Shown: piece by piece, positions 13,974 through 16,039 of the stretch
Numbering within the stretch: position 1 is the first letter of the stretch
How the letters are laid out: every line of letters begins with the position of its first letter
Source of the DNA: Clostridiales bacterium
GTDB lineage: Bacteria; Bacillota; Clostridia; Oscillospirales; Acutalibacteraceae
Direction of reading: 5' to 3'
Assembly: GCA_020860025.1 (NCBI GenBank)
Contig: JAJBVC010000116.1
Coordinates: forward strand, 1-16,039
Length of the DNA stretch: 16,039 bases
Program-made: the position numbers and the translations under genes
The notes under the pieces: model-generated
What the model was told of the DNA's origin: nothing
The model's input: the letters and a program-made list of their open reading frames with translations, nothing else
The model's database searches: none

Positions 13974-15629
13974 ATGGCGATTAGTATGTTTAAAACAAAA
14001 CGTACCGCTGTGCTTCTTGCGGCAATTCTTATTATAACGACAATGCTCAGCGGCTGCTCATCGACTGAAGAAAAAGTTGATTTTATTTACCCTTTCAGCG
14101 GAGAGATTAACAGCTTTGACCCGCAGGTTGCGTCAACAAGCGATGAATTTTTAATTATTGAAAACTGCTTTGAGGGACTTATAAGAGTAAACGATGACGA
14201 CAGTATTCAGGCGGGAGTTGCCGAAAGTTGGGAAATCAGCGACGATGGCAAAACATATACCTTTTATCTTCGCAAGGGCGCAAAGTGGAATATTACAGAA
14301 GACGGCAGTGTAGAAGAGCTTATGGGTGAGGATTTTAACCCTGATATTACGGCAAATGATTTTGTATTTGCACTTCAAAGAGCGGTTGACCCTAATACCG
14401 ACTGTCCGCTTTATTCATCGGTTTCAGGAATAAAAAACGCTAAACAAATACACAGCGGAAAAAAGGATGTCAGTTCTCTCGGTGTAAAAGCGGTTGACGA
14501 CTACACATTGACAATAACTCTTAACAGTGCCGACGATACGTTTATGAGTACGCTTTCAACATCGGTTGCAATGCCATGTAACGAGGAATTTTTCAACGCT
14601 ACCAAGGGTCGTTACGGACTGGGTCTTGAATACTCGATGTTCAACGGTCAGTTTTACGTAAGTTCAATTTTGGAAGCGTCATATATTCTTAAAAACAACA
14701 GTAATTATGTCGGGGAATATCCGTCGCAGGTTACAGATATAACTCTTGAGATAATTGATGATGACACCGATATTGCAAAAAACCTTAAAAGCGGATATTA
14801 CGACTGCGCATATATAAGCGGTCAGGAATATGAACAGTTGGACGATGAGGATATTTCCACTCTGCCTTATTCCGATAAAATGTGGGCGATAATTTTAAAT
14901 AAGGATAACGGTCTGTTTTCGGAAGAACTGTTAAGGCAAGCGGTAGCGCTCTCCATTTCAGATATTAATACGGATGAAAGCGATTATCTTTCAAACGCAA
15001 CGGGATTTGCTCCGCCGAGCTGTACCATAGGCACTGTCTCGGCTACAGAGGCTATCGGAAATATTATCCCTTCTCAAGACGGTGAAAAGGCACAGGAGCT
15101 TTGGCGTGAGGGCCTTGAAAATCTTGGAGCGACAAGCGCTGATTTAACGGTTATTGTTCCGGAGGATATGGAGGATATTGCAAAATCGCTTGTTCAGGGT
15201 ATTCAGGGAAGCATAGGAAAAATTACTACATACGGAGACGACAGCAAAATATCGTTTTCCTTAAAAATTGACGTTTTGAGCGAAAGCGATTTTGAAACGG
15301 CGTTTTCAAACGGTGACTATGATTTGGCGCTTTATGAATTTACAGCTCAAACCGACAACACGGTGACATTTTTGGAACAACTGGTAAACGGAAATTATTT
15401 CGGTACCGTAAGCAGTATTGAGGATGCACTTCAAACAGCAAAGAGTGCGTCCGCAAGCTCACAGGCTGAAGCGTGCCGTGAATGTGAAGAGGCAATGATG
15501 GAGGATTATTCTGTTATTCCCGTCTTGTATGAATCTTCATATTATGCTCAGGCAAAAGGAGTTCAGGGAGTTCAATTTCATCCCGGCAGCGGAAGGGTGT
15601 GTTTCGTAAATGCGACAAGAGAAGATTAA
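13974..15629 (+). CDS. ABC-transporter substrate-binding lipoprotein, family 5 (peptide/OppA-like)
   Basis: This 551-residue protein resembles extracellular binding proteins of the oligopeptide/dipeptide/nickel family (SBP family 5). It should be lipid-anchored outside the membrane and hand substrate to an ABC permease. The N-terminus is a lipoprotein signal peptide: basic residues 7-10, a hydrophobic core about 12-24, and lipobox LSGC with Cys28 as the modified residue. The family-5 pattern follows: FDPQ near 48, AESWEISDDGKTYTFYLR (83-100), KGAKW, ITANDFVFALQRAVDP (125-140). The substrate is not predictable, and no permease or ATPase gene is in view, so it may be an orphan or lie apart from its partners. 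The start is uncertain: ATG 13974 has AAAGG only 2 nt upstream, while ATG 13986 (four codons later) has it 14 nt upstream. Both keep the signal peptide. The 3' end overlaps the VanZ-like gene by 20 nt. Confidence 0.88.
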   Translation: MAISMFKTKRTAVLLAAILIITTMLSGCSSTEEKVDFIYPFSGEINSFDPQVASTSDEFLIIENCFEGLIRVNDDDSIQAGVAESWEISDDGKTYTFYLRKGAKWNITEDGSVEELMGEDFNPDITANDFVFALQRAVDPNTDCPLYSSVSGIKNAKQIHSGKKDVSSLGVKAVDDYTLTITLNSADDTFMSTLSTSVAMPCNEEFFNATKGRYGLGLEYSMFNGQFYVSSILEASYILKNNSNYVGEYPSQVTDITLEIIDDDTDIAKNLKSGYYDCAYISGQEYEQLDDEDISTLPYSDKMWAIILNKDNGLFSEELLRQAVALSISDINTDESDYLSNATGFAPPSCTIGTVSATEAIGNIIPSQDGEKAQELWREGLENLGATSADLTVIVPEDMEDIAKSLVQGIQGSIGKITTYGDDSKISFSLKIDVLSESDFETAFSNGDYDLALYEFTAQTDNTVTFLEQLVNGNYFGTVSSIEDALQTAKSASASSQAEACRECEEAMMEDYSVIPVLYESSYYAQAKGVQGVQFHPGSGRVCFVNATRED

Positions 15630-16039
15630 AACGATTATCGCCTGGGCATTGGTCTTAATATGTATGGCATTTATTTTTTGTATGTCATCGTTCACGGCTG
15701 ATGAATCAACCGAACAAAGTATGTCAATTTTAGATATATTGATACGGATTTTCGGCGACAATGCGCTTACTGATTTCATCGTGCGAAAATCAGCTCACGT
15801 ATTGGAGTTTGCGGGACTAAGCTTTCTGTTTAACATAGCCCTTTGGCAGACGAAAAAGAAAAATATGTTCATTCTTGCTGTACTGTTAACTTCTATTTAT
15901 GCCGCAAGCGATGAAATACATCAGCTTTTCGTTGACGGCCGTGCAGGAAAAGTCGTTGACTGGGCTATTGATACTTCAGGTGCAATTTTGGGAGCAATAG
16001 CATATGCGATTGTTTTTTTAATAATATGCTGTATTGTAA
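15610..16039 (+). CDS. VanZ-like family membrane protein (partial, runs off right edge)
   Basis: 143 codons are visible and the frame is still open at the window end, though the usual domain appears almost complete. Four hydrophobic segments lie at about residues 8-24, 63-79, 86-99 and 118-143. Conserved VanZ-like signatures are RKSAHVLEF (59-67), DEIHQLFVDGR (101-111) and the DWAIDTSG segment (117-124). The founding member, VanZ of Tn1546, gives low-level teicoplanin resistance; most chromosomal relatives are uncharacterised, so resistance should not be inferred. The ATG at 15610 is the first possible start, since an in-frame stop precedes it. It overlaps the end of the binding-protein gene by 20 nt in another frame, with only a distant GGAAGG about 13 nt upstream, which suggests translational coupling. 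Confidence 0.85.
   Translation, partial: MRQEKIKTIIAWALVLICMAFIFCMSSFTADESTEQSMSILDILIRIFGDNALTDFIVRKSAHVLEFAGLSFLFNIALWQTKKKNMFILAVLLTSIYAASDEIHQLFVDGRAGKVVDWAIDTSGAILGAIAYAIVFLIICCIV

Noticed and set aside
13964..13984. Six-codon GTG mini-ORF ending just before ATG 13986, as a leader peptide for the lipoprotein gene
   Set aside because: It has no Shine-Dalgarno and contains no revealing codon run; it probably arises by chance around the real start.
1..16039. Mobile elements, CRISPR arrays, tRNA or rRNA genes
   Set aside because: I saw no transposase or integrase motif, no regularly spaced repeats, no long terminal inverted repeats, and no tRNA- or rRNA-like segments in the spacers.

Overview
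The window looks like a chromosomal housekeeping locus from a low-to-moderate GC, Gram-positive, anaerobic Firmicute. It most likely belongs to class Clostridia, perhaps a Ruminococcus/Oscillospirales-type gut anaerobe. The evidence is Firmicute-like RpoC (1214 aa), S12 and EF-Tu, strong AGGAGG ribosome-binding sites, AT-rich spacers with sigma-A promoters, and an A-type flavodiiron protein. The genus is inference.

From right to left on the minus strand runs the RNA-polymerase/str block: rpoB (9803-13585), rpoC (6116-9760), rpsL (5496-5918), rpsG (4899-5369), fusA (2778-4886) and tuf (1482-2675). It ends at a textbook intrinsic terminator (1429-1459). It supplies RNA polymerase beta and beta', ribosomal proteins S12 and S7, and elongation factors G and Tu. 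All six genes appear intact. Three promoters split the block: one before rpoB with a leader of about 140 nt, a perfect-consensus promoter (TTGACA, 17 nt, TATAAT) laid over the last codons of rpoC that drives rpsL through a structured leader of about 180 nt, and an extended -10 promoter just before tuf. The rplJ-rplL genes that usually precede rpoB are absent; a divergent gene is there instead.

Left of the tuf terminator is a separate minus-strand gene for a flavodiiron protein (oxygen or nitric oxide reductase). Beyond it lies a strong promoter reading out of the left edge. On the right, a 388-base divergent region separates rpoB from a plus-strand lipoprotein of the peptide-binding ABC-transporter family 5. 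That gene overlaps by 20 nt a VanZ-like membrane protein that runs off the right edge.

I found no mobile element, CRISPR array, tRNA or rRNA, and no clearly novel multi-gene system. The most interesting signals are non-coding: the promoter embedded in rpoC, a terminator-like hairpin just before the rpsL ribosome-binding site, paired repeats in the rpoB leader, and an octamer (ATGCGTAT, or its palindromic variant ATGCGCAT) found in four separate non-coding regions.
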